Positions 8,142 through 16,222 of a stretch of DNA of 53,419 nt are shown here, one piece after another. The stretch spans positions 1-53,419 of the forward strand of contig JAILIX010000025.1 in the NCBI GenBank assembly GCA_024695065.1, given 5' to 3'. The translations under genes and the position numbers were made by a program. The stretch's first letter is position 1; the number at the start of each line of letters is the position of its first letter. The notes beneath the pieces are model-generated. The model searched no databases and was not told where the DNA came from. It was given only the letters and a program-made list of their open reading frames with translations. Source of the DNA: Fretibacterium sp. (GTDB lineage Bacteria; Synergistota; Synergistia; Synergistales; Aminobacteriaceae).

Positions 8142-8879
8142 TCAGTAGGCAGGCCAGGAAGGCCGCAGCAGGGTTATCTGCCCCATCCAGGCGTATCCCC
8201 ACTTTGCCGCGCAGCGAACCAGCGCAGTTGTGTCCTCTGCGCGCCAGTCCCCCCCGCTTTTGTTTATCCGGAGGGTCAGATCATAGAGCTGGCCCTTCAG
8301 CACGCTCAGGGGGCGGGCCCACTCTCCCTCTGTTGTGATCTGGTGCCAGCGGCTGCCCGTCCAGACATAAATCACCTTTGGATGATCCCCGCGCCACGCC
8401 ACCGGGGCGGCTGGCTTGCTCAGAACCCCGATGCGGTCCACGCTCTTTTCCCACTTCTCAATGGCGAGGAAGGCGGGATTCCGGAGCCAGGCCTGAGAGG
8501 AATAAGAGGCCGGATAGGGAAGAAGCTCAGGCGCAGAAGTCTCCGGCACGGGGAGAGAGGCCACGGGCATCCTCTCCGCGGGCGTCAGGCCCAGAAGGGA
8601 GGGGACCACGGACCCCACGATGTACTCCGTCGCAATGCAGGCGGCCCCGTCTTTTGAGCCGTAGCGCCACACGCCGCCGCTGTCCCTGTAAACAAGGTAG
8701 CCGTCAAAGGTTGCGTACCAGTCCTGGGGAACGCCGGCGGGCCGGTAGACGTAGAACTGCATCCCGCTGTAGAACGGCTGGGAGACCAGAAGCGCATCCG
8801 CCCCCAGAGTCTCTCCGGCGAGGGCCAGCAGGCCGATTAGGCTGAACAGTGCGAGGCGAAGTCCCCTACGCATTGCCAT
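8142..8879 (-). CDS. Exported protein of unknown function, paralogue of its downstream neighbour
   Basis: Unknown family. The 245-residue product has a signal peptide ending near ETLGA at about residue 27. It carries the same blocks as its paralogue: YSGMQFYVYRP, DWYATFDGYLV, TEYIVGSVVPS, VDRIGVLSKP, IYVWTGSRWHQ and the ending KWGYAWMG. The start overlaps the end of the TPR gene by 14 nt. A second ATG two codons in has better spacing from the AGAGGA ribosome binding site and may be the true start. Overlap and order indicate translational coupling within the cassette. Confidence 0.8.
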   Translation of the reverse strand: MAMRRGLRLALFSLIGLLALAGETLGADALLVSQPFYSGMQFYVYRPAGVPQDWYATFDGYLVYRDSGGVWRYGSKDGAACIATEYIVGSVVPSLLGLTPAERMPVASLPVPETSAPELLPYPASYSSQAWLRNPAFLAIEKWEKSVDRIGVLSKPAAPVAWRGDHPKVIYVWTGSRWHQITTEGEWARPLSVLKGQLYDLTLRINKSGGDWRAEDTTALVRCAAKWGYAWMGQITLLRPSWPAY

Positions 8880-10074
8880 TATCCTCCTCTGAAGGCTGGC
8901 TTTGCTGCGGAGGGGTTTCCTTTTCCACGGACTCCTTCTGTCCCACAGGAGGCAGAGGCCTGGTTTCCAGCCTGTCCTGTGGAACCTGCCCCACAGGAGG
9001 CAGGTACTCCAGGCCCCGTTTGGGCGGAGTCTCGGGCTGGGGCTTTGGCGGTGTTTCTTCTTTGGGCGGAGCCGGGGGCTCCTGGGCCTTGACCGTCGGC
9101 TGAGCGGCCGCCGCGGGCTTTTTGGGAGCGGCCTTGCGCGATGAAGATCTTTTCTTCACGGCTTTCTTTCTGGGGGCCGGCTTCACAGCCGCCGCTTTCT
9201 GCGGTTTGGAAGCGGGCTGGACTGCCGCGGCGCGCGGAGCCGGCTGCGGCGGCTGGTACACAGGGTCCGCGGTCACCGGAGACACCGCCGGCGTTCCTCC
9301 TCCCGGGATGGAAGGCGGAACATAGACGGGGGTTTCCTCGTCCCTGCCGGGGACAATGCTGTTCATGGTTGGCGGGACGTACACGGCGGGGTGCCATGCG
9401 TCTCCATCCTGAGGCATGGCACCGGGCTCCGGGGGAATATAGGCGGGAACCCTGGGCAGCTCAGGATCAGGCGCCGGACGGGAGGGCCGCTTCCGTGCCT
9501 GCGGGGAATCCGGCGGAATGATGGTTACGCTCCGTCCCGGCGTCCCCATGACGTTGTCCGTGGGCACAGGGTAGACCCGGGCGGGCCGTCTGGGATCCCA
9601 CAGCGGCGTCTTGTCTCCGCCGTTGGGGTAGGTGACGACCCGGGACAACGGCTCAAAAGTGGGATCGCACTCCACGGCCTTTGAGTAGAAGTACTGTGCT
9701 TCGTAGAAACGCCCCGTCTTCTCGTGGCACATTCCGTACCAATACCATGCGGCGGCGCTGCGCCGGTTTTGCTGCACCGCCCTCTGCAGCCAGGGCTGGG
9801 CCGCCGAGTAGCGTTCCTGCTTCATGAAAGCAATCCCCCGGTCCAGTGCACTGACAGGCGCGGGCTTGGGGGCCGGTTTTGCTGCTGTCTTTTTCACGGG
9901 CCTGCTGGTCCTCTTTTTGACGGGCCTTGGGGCCTTCACTCTGCGCACCGATTTTTTGATGGGTGCGGGAGGTTCGTTATTTGCCGCGGTGTTCCCGTTC
10001 GCCAGAGCCTCTCCTGAGAAAAGGAGGCTGACCAGCGTCAGGACTGCCAAAAACGGACTTTTTCTCGCAAGCAT
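8866..10074 (-). CDS. Exported TPR protein with long basic and proline-rich linkers
   Basis: The 402-residue product has a signal peptide ending near ALA at about residue 25. A strongly basic Lys/Pro/Ala/Arg linker follows (about 38-73), then one or two TPR-like helical repeats (about 75-145, with AAAWYWYGMCHEKTGRFYEA). After these comes a Pro-rich tract with repeated VPP-type motifs, a second very basic Ala/Lys/Pro tract (about 285-345) and a Pro/Glu-rich tail. TPRs mediate protein contacts; the basic tracts could bind anionic wall or LPS polymers (inference). The start codon overlaps the previous stop by one base (TGATG), so translation is coupled. Confidence 0.75.
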   Translation of the reverse strand: MLARKSPFLAVLTLVSLLFSGEALANGNTAANNEPPAPIKKSVRRVKAPRPVKKRTSRPVKKTAAKPAPKPAPVSALDRGIAFMKQERYSAAQPWLQRAVQQNRRSAAAWYWYGMCHEKTGRFYEAQYFYSKAVECDPTFEPLSRVVTYPNGGDKTPLWDPRRPARVYPVPTDNVMGTPGRSVTIIPPDSPQARKRPSRPAPDPELPRVPAYIPPEPGAMPQDGDAWHPAVYVPPTMNSIVPGRDEETPVYVPPSIPGGGTPAVSPVTADPVYQPPQPAPRAAAVQPASKPQKAAAVKPAPRKKAVKKRSSSRKAAPKKPAAAAQPTVKAQEPPAPPKEETPPKPQPETPPKRGLEYLPPVGQVPQDRLETRPLPPVGQKESVEKETPPQQSQPSEEDNGNA

Positions 10075-11327
10075 CAGAGGATTCCCTTCTTTCCCGACCG
10101 CGAGACGGCGGTCTTCTTAATCACCATATCCTTCAGGCTTATGGGCTCCTTCTTATTATCCTTGACGACGCGGACAACCGCGTTTTTCTCGTAGACTTTG
10201 ATGACCTTCACCTGACCGATGACCTCCGGCAGGACAACCACCGGCTCATCCGGAACGACGGTCACGTAGGTGTCGCTGCGTACGACGTCCAGCACGTCGC
10301 CCACCCGCACCGCATCCCCGCCGGGCGTCGCCTGACTGCCCAGAGAGATGATGTACTCCCGGCGGCGTCGCCTGGAGTTGGCCGTGGGAGCCAGAATATA
10401 TCCCACCGTGGAGAAGTGGGGGGAGAAGTTGTCCTGCGCCATGAGGGCGGAGCTGGGATCGTTGCTGTGTATGGCGTTTGTCACCTGGGCCATCGACTGG
10501 TTGTATACTTCCTCAATGGCGTTTTTGAACGCCTGCCAGTGTGATGTGTTCCGGAACTGGTTCCAGGTGGGGCGGCTCATCTTCTGCCCCTTGTAGCTCG
10601 ACTGAGTCAGGCCGAACAGGTCCAGGCCGTTCTCAAAGGGGATGGGCAGACCGGCGACCGCCATGTCCAGCCAGAAGATGTCCTCGTCGGAGTCCAGGGT
10701 GAAGCGTTTGTCCCGTCCCTCCGTGGTGCGCGTGGCAATCTGCCGCACGTTGGCGGTATCGAAGACCCGCAGCCTCAGACGCACCCTTCCCGTCTCCATG
10801 GTGCCCACCACGTGCTTTTCCTTTAAGATGGCGTCGTAGAGCTCCATCTGTATGGCCATGTCGTCCCCCCGCCGCCCGCCGGACAGCCAGCGGTTCATCC
10901 CTGCCTCGTCCAGCACGCGCACATCGATGAGAGGCGAATGCTTGAAGAGGGATTCCAGATAGTCCGACATTTTCTGCTCCAGCACGTTGTAGGGATAGTA
11001 CTTGCTTTCCCAGACTTCCATGCCTGTTGAGTTCAGTGTGGGAAAGATGACAACGGACAGCCGCCGCTGCGCCGGCCAGGCGGGGGACAGCTCCACGGGC
11101 TCCGCAGGACTGGCTGGGGCGGCGGCTGTCCTTTTCACCGCGGACTTCGCGGCCGGTTTTTTCCTGGGGGAAGGAAGTTTCCGGAAGGAATCCTCCACAG
11201 GCTCTTTTCCGGGGTAGCCGTCTGCCCAGGCGGCAGGGACACTCTGGAACAGGCCAAAGCCCCACATCATCGCTGGCAGCAATAGCAGAAGAATGGAATT
11301 AAATTTTTTTAAGAGAACACCGCGCAC
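10074..11327 (-). CDS. Exported FlgT/CsgG-like protein of unknown function
   Basis: The 417-residue product starts at GTG with GGGAG 9 nt upstream and has a signal peptide ending near AWA at about residue 36. A basic Lys/Ala/Pro linker (about 50-75) leads into a domain opening with VVIFPTLNSTG and a long helix (YNVLEQKMSDYLESLF) then a VRVLDEAG strand. This recalls CsgG/TolB-type exported domains. The C-terminal part (RVGDVLDVVRS near 345, then VIGQVKVIKVYEKNAVVRV) resembles the FlgT C-terminal domain. No flagellar gene is nearby, so a flagellar role is not implied. It is the first gene of the cassette. The family assignment is a resemblance by eye only. Confidence 0.65.
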   Translation of the reverse strand: MRGVLLKKFNSILLLLLPAMMWGFGLFQSVPAAWADGYPGKEPVEDSFRKLPSPRKKPAAKSAVKRTAAAPASPAEPVELSPAWPAQRRLSVVIFPTLNSTGMEVWESKYYPYNVLEQKMSDYLESLFKHSPLIDVRVLDEAGMNRWLSGGRRGDDMAIQMELYDAILKEKHVVGTMETGRVRLRLRVFDTANVRQIATRTTEGRDKRFTLDSDEDIFWLDMAVAGLPIPFENGLDLFGLTQSSYKGQKMSRPTWNQFRNTSHWQAFKNAIEEVYNQSMAQVTNAIHSNDPSSALMAQDNFSPHFSTVGYILAPTANSRRRRREYIISLGSQATPGGDAVRVGDVLDVVRSDTYVTVVPDEPVVVLPEVIGQVKVIKVYEKNAVVRVVKDNKKEPISLKDMVIKKTAVSRSGKKGIL

Positions 11328-11379
11328 GGCACGTCACTCCCAGTTCAAAATACGGCGATGAGAAACGCCATATTTATAG

Positions 11380-11385
11380 TATAAT
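11380..11385 (+). promoter_or_regulatory. -10 element for the superoxide reductase gene
   Basis: A perfect TATAAT lies 45 nt upstream of the start codon in the divergent intergenic region. The -35 position is poor, and a small GGCG/CGCC inverted repeat occupies that place, which would fit an activated promoter. Confidence 0.45.
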
Positions 11386-11430
11386 ACAAAGTGCCTCTGA
11401 GAGGGGACAATTTTTGAGGGGGAATTCTTT

Positions 11431-11796
11431 ATGGAGAGGTTAGACGTCTATAAGTGCGCCAAGTGTGGCAACATCGTCGAGGTTATGCACGTGGGCGGCG
11501 GTGAGCTGGCCTGTTGCGGCGAACCGATGAAGCTCCTGAAGGAGAACACGACGGACGCGGCTCAGGAAAAGCATGTTCCTGTGCGCGAGGGCATGACGGT
11601 CAAGGTCGGCAGCGCCGTGCACCCCATGGCGGAGGACCACTACATCGAGTGGATTGAGGTTATCAATGGCGAGCGGGTCTGCCGCCGCTTCATGAAGCCC
11701 GGCGAGGAGCCCAGTGCGGATTTCGACAGCGCGGAGGCCGGCGCCAAGGCGCGGGAGTTCTGCAACAAGCACGGGCTCTGGAGTGCAAAGATCTGA
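11431..11796 (+). CDS. dfx: Desulfoferrodoxin (two-iron superoxide reductase)
   Basis: This enzyme reduces superoxide to peroxide without releasing oxygen, a defence typical of strict anaerobes. The 121-residue product has the complete two-domain form. The N-terminal desulforedoxin Fe(Cys)4 site is formed by CAKC (residues 9-12) and the vicinal CC at 28-29. The catalytic Fe(His)4Cys site is in the C-terminal domain: EKHVPV near 47, the [14 protein letters not shown] segment near 68, and the terminal CNKHGLW. GAGGGGG precedes the ATG. It stands alone, followed by a strong terminator. Confidence 0.96.
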   Translation: MERLDVYKCAKCGNIVEVMHVGGGELACCGEPMKLLKENTTDAAQEKHVPVREGMTVKVGSAVHPMAEDHYIEWIEVINGERVCRRFMKPGEEPSADFDSAEAGAKAREFCNKHGLWSAKI

Positions 11797-11835
11797 AAAT
11801 CTTTGACCGTCGGCCCTGTTTTAATGGCTGAAGGA

Positions 11836-11861
11836 GGGGATGGTTCGGGCCATCCCCTTTT
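11836..11861 (+). terminator. Intrinsic terminator after the superoxide reductase gene
   Basis: An 8-bp perfect GGGGATGG/CCATCCCC stem with a 6-nt loop is followed by TTTT. It separates the superoxide reductase gene from dxs. Confidence 0.85.
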
Positions 11862-11890
11862 GTTGAAATTTTGCAGACTTGGAGAGGGAC

Positions 11891-13753
11891 ATGACTTTTT
11901 TAACACCTGACTTTAAGCATGAGGACCTGCTGAAGATGGATCCGGAGGATTTGCCTGCCCTTGCCGGTGAGGTGAGGGAACGTATTATTGAGACTGTCAG
12001 CAGAAACGGCGGGCATCTGGGCTCATCCCTGGGTGTTGTGGAGCTGACCATCGCCATGCTCCGCCATTTTGACCCTTTTCAGGACCGTATTATCCTTGAC
12101 GTCGGACACCAGTCCTATCCCTATAAACTCCTCACCGGCCGCGCCGGACAGTTCCACACCCTCCGGCTGAAGGGAGGAATCTCCGGCTTTCCCCGGCGGA
12201 ACGAAAGCCCCTGTGACCATTTTGATACCGGGCACAGCAGCACCTCGATCTCCGCGGCGCTGGGGTATGCCAAGGCCCGGGATCTTCTGGACGAGAAGCG
12301 CCACGTTGTGGCCTTCATCGGCGACGCGGCTCTCATCAACGGGCTGGCCCTGGAGGCTCTGAACTACGTTGATGAGACGAATACGAAGCTCATCATTGTC
12401 CTGAACGACAACAAGCATTCCATCAGCAACCGCGTGGGGGGCTTCTCGACGATGCTGGCGCGCCTGTCGGCCAACACGTCCTATAACCGGATCAAGACAG
12501 CTATCAAGGAGTGCTGCAGGATCCTTCCGGCAGGCGATGCGCTTCAGCGGAGCCTTGAGGGCATTCGCGACCAGATTAAGAGCCTCGTGAAGCCGGAGAA
12601 TATGTTTGACGATCTGGGCATCAACTACTGGGGCCCCTTTGACGGACACGATATCCGCTCCTGCGGGATGATCTTTGAGCTGGCGAAGAACTACGAGCAC
12701 CCTGTCCTGCTGCACTTCAACACTGTCAAGGGAAAGGGAATGGCCGAGGCGGAGGCGAACCCGACGAAGTATCATCAGCTTTCCCCCCGGTCTCAGGGGG
12801 CCCCTGCCGCTCCGCGGCGGACCTGGAGCGAGGCGGCGGCCTCCGCGATGGAGGAGCTGGCTGCGAAGGATCCGCACATCGTCTGTTTCACAGCGGCGAT
12901 GGCCACGGGCGTGAAGCTGGATCACTTCCGGTTCCCCGACCGGGTTTTCGACGTGGGCATCGCGGAGAGCCACATGCTCACCATGGCCGCGGGGCTTGCC
13001 GCCGGGGGAATGCGTCCCTGGGTCTTTATCTACTCGACCTTCCTTCAGCGGGCCATGGACCAGCTCGTTCACGATATTGCGCTGCAGAATCTGCCCGTTG
13101 TCCTGATGGTGGACCGCGCAGGCCTTGTGGGGTCTGACGGTGAAACACATCAGGGGCTTCTGGACATTCCCTGGGCGCGGTCTGTTCCCAACCTGGAGGT
13201 TTACTCTCCGGCCGACGAACCCGCCCTGCGTCAGATGATGGATTATGCCGCGGGCCGAAACGGCCCGACGCTGATCCGTTACCCCCGAGGCGGTCTGCCC
13301 TCCCGTATCTTCACGCCCTCCGGGGAAGAACCCCTGCAGAACATGGGGACACTGCGTGAAGGGACAGGCTGGGCGCTTCTGGGGCACGGAGCGATGATCC
13401 CCCTGCTGACCGCAGCGGGGGAAGCGGCTCAGGCGGAGGGGCTGCCCGCTCCGGCGGTGCTGGATATCCGGCGGTTGAAGCCCCTGGACCTCGACGCACT
13501 GGATGCTGTTTTGCGGCGCTTTCCGCTCATCGGCGTGGCGGAGGAGAATTACCTCGCCGGAGGCGTGGGAGAGGCCGTCGCCCTGCGCATCGCGGAGACA
13601 GGCTGCGGGGCTCTGCTTCGTCGTTTTGGCGTTCCGGACGTCTGTGTTCCCCAAGCCACGACGGAGGAACAGCGGGAGCTTTACGGACTGACCGTCGAAA
13701 ACATCCTTGAGACCTTCAGACCGCTGCTGGCTGCTGTCAGGGAGAAGCGATAA
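11891..13753 (+). CDS. dxs: 1-deoxy-D-xylulose-5-phosphate synthase
   Basis: DXS condenses pyruvate and glyceraldehyde-3-phosphate to DXP, the first step of the non-mevalonate isoprenoid pathway. The ATG has GGAGAGGG 3-9 nt upstream. The 620-residue product carries the family blocks GGHLGSSLGVVELT near 43, DVGHQSYPYKLLTGR near 70, TGHSSTSISAALG near 115, GIAESHMLTMAAGLA near 354, FIYSTFLQRA near 379 and DRAGLVGSDGETHQG near 412. The thiamine-diphosphate motif reads GDA rather than GDG before the usual LNDNKHSIS, and the Gln after the catalytic Glu is Ser. The gene is divergent but intact. Confidence 0.93.
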   Translation: MTFLTPDFKHEDLLKMDPEDLPALAGEVRERIIETVSRNGGHLGSSLGVVELTIAMLRHFDPFQDRIILDVGHQSYPYKLLTGRAGQFHTLRLKGGISGFPRRNESPCDHFDTGHSSTSISAALGYAKARDLLDEKRHVVAFIGDAALINGLALEALNYVDETNTKLIIVLNDNKHSISNRVGGFSTMLARLSANTSYNRIKTAIKECCRILPAGDALQRSLEGIRDQIKSLVKPENMFDDLGINYWGPFDGHDIRSCGMIFELAKNYEHPVLLHFNTVKGKGMAEAEANPTKYHQLSPRSQGAPAAPRRTWSEAAASAMEELAAKDPHIVCFTAAMATGVKLDHFRFPDRVFDVGIAESHMLTMAAGLAAGGMRPWVFIYSTFLQRAMDQLVHDIALQNLPVVLMVDRAGLVGSDGETHQGLLDIPWARSVPNLEVYSPADEPALRQMMDYAAGRNGPTLIRYPRGGLPSRIFTPSGEEPLQNMGTLREGTGWALLGHGAMIPLLTAAGEAAQAEGLPAPAVLDIRRLKPLDLDALDAVLRRFPLIGVAEENYLAGGVGEAVALRIAETGCGALLRRFGVPDVCVPQATTEEQRELYGLTVENILETFRPLLAAVREKR

Positions 13754-13775
13754 GGCGGTCCGGTCACGGACAGCG

Positions 13776-13804
13776 GGAGCCTCATAAGGGGGCTCCTGTG
13801 TTTT
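13776..13804 (+). terminator. Probable intrinsic terminator after dxs
   Basis: GGAGCC and GGCTCC form a stem with a short loop, followed by TGTGTTTT. It lies about 25 nt past the dxs stop, just before the TlyA-family gene. Confidence 0.6.
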
Positions 13805-13830
13805 AGAAGGGGTTCCCCCGGGGAGCCTTT

Positions 13831-14721
13831 ATGCAGGCGGATAGAGGAGAAGGGGAGGAGAGCGTGGCGGCAAAATCGGCAGGGAACTCATCACAGGGAG
13901 CGGCAGGAACCCCCCAGCGGGGGCGGGAGCGGCTGGACAAGATAATGGTTGACCGCGGGCTTGTGGAAACGCGGAGCCGGGCTCAGGCCCTGATTATGGC
14001 GGGCAAAGTGCGTGCCGGCGGTCAGCCTGTCACGAAGGCGGGGACGCCTGTCCCCCTTGATGCGGAGATATCCGTGGATGAGGGGCAGCGATGGGCCAGC
14101 CGGGGGGCTTATAAGCTCCTGGGGGCTTTCGATGCGTTCCCTTCCCTGACGGCGGAGGGCCGGGTCTGCGTCGACATCGGAGCCTCGACGGGCGGCTTCA
14201 CGGATGTTCTGCTGGACCGTGGGGCGCAGAAGGTCTACGCTGTGGATGTGGGGTACGGACAGCTTATCTGGCGTCTGGCCTCCGATGAGCGTGTCGTCGT
14301 GAAGGACCGGACAAACGCCCGTAACCTTGTGGCGTCGGACTTCGGGGAGGCCGTTTCGCTGGCCGTCTGTGACGCCTCCTTTATCTCCCTGAGGCTGATT
14401 TTGCCTGCCATTGACGGGTTTCTTTCGCCGGAGGGCGAGGCCGTTGTTCTCATAAAACCTCAGTTCGAGGCGGGGCGTGAGCGCATGAGCGGAACGAAGG
14501 GCGTCATCCGCGACCCGGCGCTCCACGCGGCGGTTCTGGGCGAAGTGACGGACTTCATCCGGGAGGAGACTGCCCTGAACGTCGCGGGGCTTACGTGGTC
14601 ACCCATTCTGGGGCCGGAGGGCAACCTGGAGTTCCTCTGCCATCTGACGCGGGACGACCGGGATTTTGCCTTCAGTGTGGAGGAAATTGTCTTTGCCGCC
14701 CATCAGGTGCTGAAAAAATGA
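13831..14721 (+). CDS. tlyA: TlyA-family rRNA 2'-O-methyltransferase (S4 + FtsJ-like)
   Basis: TlyA proteins methylate ribose 2'-OH groups of rRNA cytidines; older annotations call them hemolysins. The product has an N-terminal S4 RNA-binding domain (RLDKIMVDRGL, then RSRAQALIMAGKV) and an FtsJ-like SAM-dependent methyltransferase domain. In the latter, DIGASTGGFTDVLLDRGA near residue 112 is the SAM-binding loop, followed by the AVDVGYGQL strand and the LIKPQFEAGRE segment near 208. Two starts are plausible: the ATG used here (296 aa) or a GTG 33 nt later with a better GGAGGAG ribosome binding site, which would remove a low-complexity N-terminus. Confidence 0.9.
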   Translation: MQADRGEGEESVAAKSAGNSSQGAAGTPQRGRERLDKIMVDRGLVETRSRAQALIMAGKVRAGGQPVTKAGTPVPLDAEISVDEGQRWASRGAYKLLGAFDAFPSLTAEGRVCVDIGASTGGFTDVLLDRGAQKVYAVDVGYGQLIWRLASDERVVVKDRTNARNLVASDFGEAVSLAVCDASFISLRLILPAIDGFLSPEGEAVVLIKPQFEAGRERMSGTKGVIRDPALHAAVLGEVTDFIREETALNVAGLTWSPILGPEGNLEFLCHLTRDDRDFAFSVEEIVFAAHQVLKK

Positions 14722-14940
14722 CGCACACCGCAGGAAAAAAATTTGATGCAGTGTGAAATTTGCCGGAAGAGTCAAATAAAATGCAGCGGGCGAAGCCGCA
14801 AAAGCTGAGAAGAATCCATGGACGGCGGAGGCCTTTATCCTTGAAGGAGTGCACAGCTGCTCTATACCCTTTGTTATTTTTGCACGTAAGCTGAGGAATT
14901 TTTTGATGAGAAATCTGATCAGGGAGAAGGGGAGGTTGTC

Positions 14941-16170
14941 ATGATAGCGCGGACGCTTCTGGAACGGGTGTTCTCTGCCGCGAGCATGGAACGCTGGAAT
15001 GATCATCCTCACCCCGCCGTCTTCACAGAACTGGGGAAACAGGCCCACAAAATGGCTGCGGCGTGGGTGCTGGGCAAGTGCGAGGAGGACCGGGGCAATG
15101 CCGTGGACTGGGAAGCGCTCATCCGGGGCGGCATCTTCGAGTTTCTCTACCGCGTTGTGGTGACGGATATCCGGCCGCCTGTGTTTCACAAGCTGGTGCT
15201 GGATCCCGAAACAAAAGCCCGGCTGGACGAATGGGTGGCCTCACGCCTTGAGCCGGACCTCTCTGCCCTTCCGGCTGGAATGGGGCGGGCCTTTCGGGAA
15301 TATCACCGGGCGGAGGAAAACTCCACGCTGGAGCGGCGTATCCTGAGCGCGGCGCATTACATGGCCACGAAGTGGGAGTTCAGTTTCATCCTTCACTGGA
15401 GTGCGGGTATGTACGGCGTCGGGCGGACACGGCGGGAGGTGGAGGCCAACATCGCGGCAATCACCCTGCCCTCCGCACGGAGAATGCTGGATGACCCTGA
15501 TGGGTCGCCGCTTTGGGGCTTCATATCCATGGTGGGGCAGCTTACCTTTCAAAAGCGGTGGGCTCAGACCTCCCGGATGCCGTCGACCTCCGTGCTGGGG
15601 CATCTGCTGTTTGTTGCTGTCACAGCCTGGCTGCTGTCACACGAGGCCGGGGCCTCCCTCCCTCAGGGGCGGCTTTGTCCCCGGCGGATTTACAACAATT
15701 TCTTTGGCGGGCTCTTCCATGATCTGCCGGAGGTACTGACGCGCGACATTATCTCGCCGGTAAAGGCTTCCGTTGAGGGGCTGGACGACATGATCCGCCG
15801 CTATGAGCGGGAGGCGATGGAGGAACGTATTCTTCCCCTGCTTCCGGCCCACTGGCACAGGGAACTGCGCTGGTACACCGAGGAAGAGTTTACCAATAAG
15901 ACATGGCACGATGGGGACCTCATTGACCCCATTGAGCGCCACGATGGAGACATTCCCGACGCCCTGAACGAGGACCGTTTCAGCCCCATGGACGGACGCC
16001 TGATTGAGCTTTGCGACAAACTGGCCGCCTACCTGGAGGCCTCTGCCTCCATCAGCACGGGCATCCGCTCCCCGGAGCTGGAGTCTGCCAAACGGCAGCT
16101 CTACGCCCGCTTCCACGCTTCCCGTGTGTGCGGCCTCCCTCTGGGGTATCTGTTCGAGTACTTCCGCTGA
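14941..16170 (+). CDS. HD-domain phosphohydrolase-like protein
   Basis: The 409-residue product is an HD superfamily protein of the YfbR/HD_3-like type, whose known members hydrolyse nucleotides or related phosphoesters. The metal site is suggested by GHLLFVAVTAWLL near residue 220, the HD doublet in GLFHDLPEVLTRDIISPVK near 260 and a later Asp in ELCDKLAAYLEAS near 357. A long N-terminal region (about 1-200) also looks helical. GGGGAGG precedes the ATG. The 220-nt upstream gap contains no convincing gene. Its substrate cannot be read from the sequence. Confidence 0.75.
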   Translation: MIARTLLERVFSAASMERWNDHPHPAVFTELGKQAHKMAAAWVLGKCEEDRGNAVDWEALIRGGIFEFLYRVVVTDIRPPVFHKLVLDPETKARLDEWVASRLEPDLSALPAGMGRAFREYHRAEENSTLERRILSAAHYMATKWEFSFILHWSAGMYGVGRTRREVEANIAAITLPSARRMLDDPDGSPLWGFISMVGQLTFQKRWAQTSRMPSTSVLGHLLFVAVTAWLLSHEAGASLPQGRLCPRRIYNNFFGGLFHDLPEVLTRDIISPVKASVEGLDDMIRRYEREAMEERILPLLPAHWHRELRWYTEEEFTNKTWHDGDLIDPIERHDGDIPDALNEDRFSPMDGRLIELCDKLAAYLEASASISTGIRSPELESAKRQLYARFHASRVCGLPLGYLFEYFR

Positions 16171-16183
16171 AATACCGGGAAGC

Positions 16184-16222
16184 AAGGGCGTTTAGCGCTT
16201 TTTTCGCGTAACGCCCTTTTTT
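16184..16222 (+). terminator. Terminator between the convergent HD gene and the basic exported-protein gene
   Basis: A 9-bp AAGGGCGTT/AACGCCCTT stem with a small inner GCG/CGC pairing is followed by six T in the plus direction. The stop codon of the minus-strand gene lies inside the loop, so the hairpin is shared by both convergent genes. Confidence 0.75.

Noticed and set aside
10074-11327. The FlgT-like protein taken as evidence of flagella
   Set aside because: The resemblance is limited to domain patterns, and no flagellar gene is near; the chemotaxis genes in the window are isolated.
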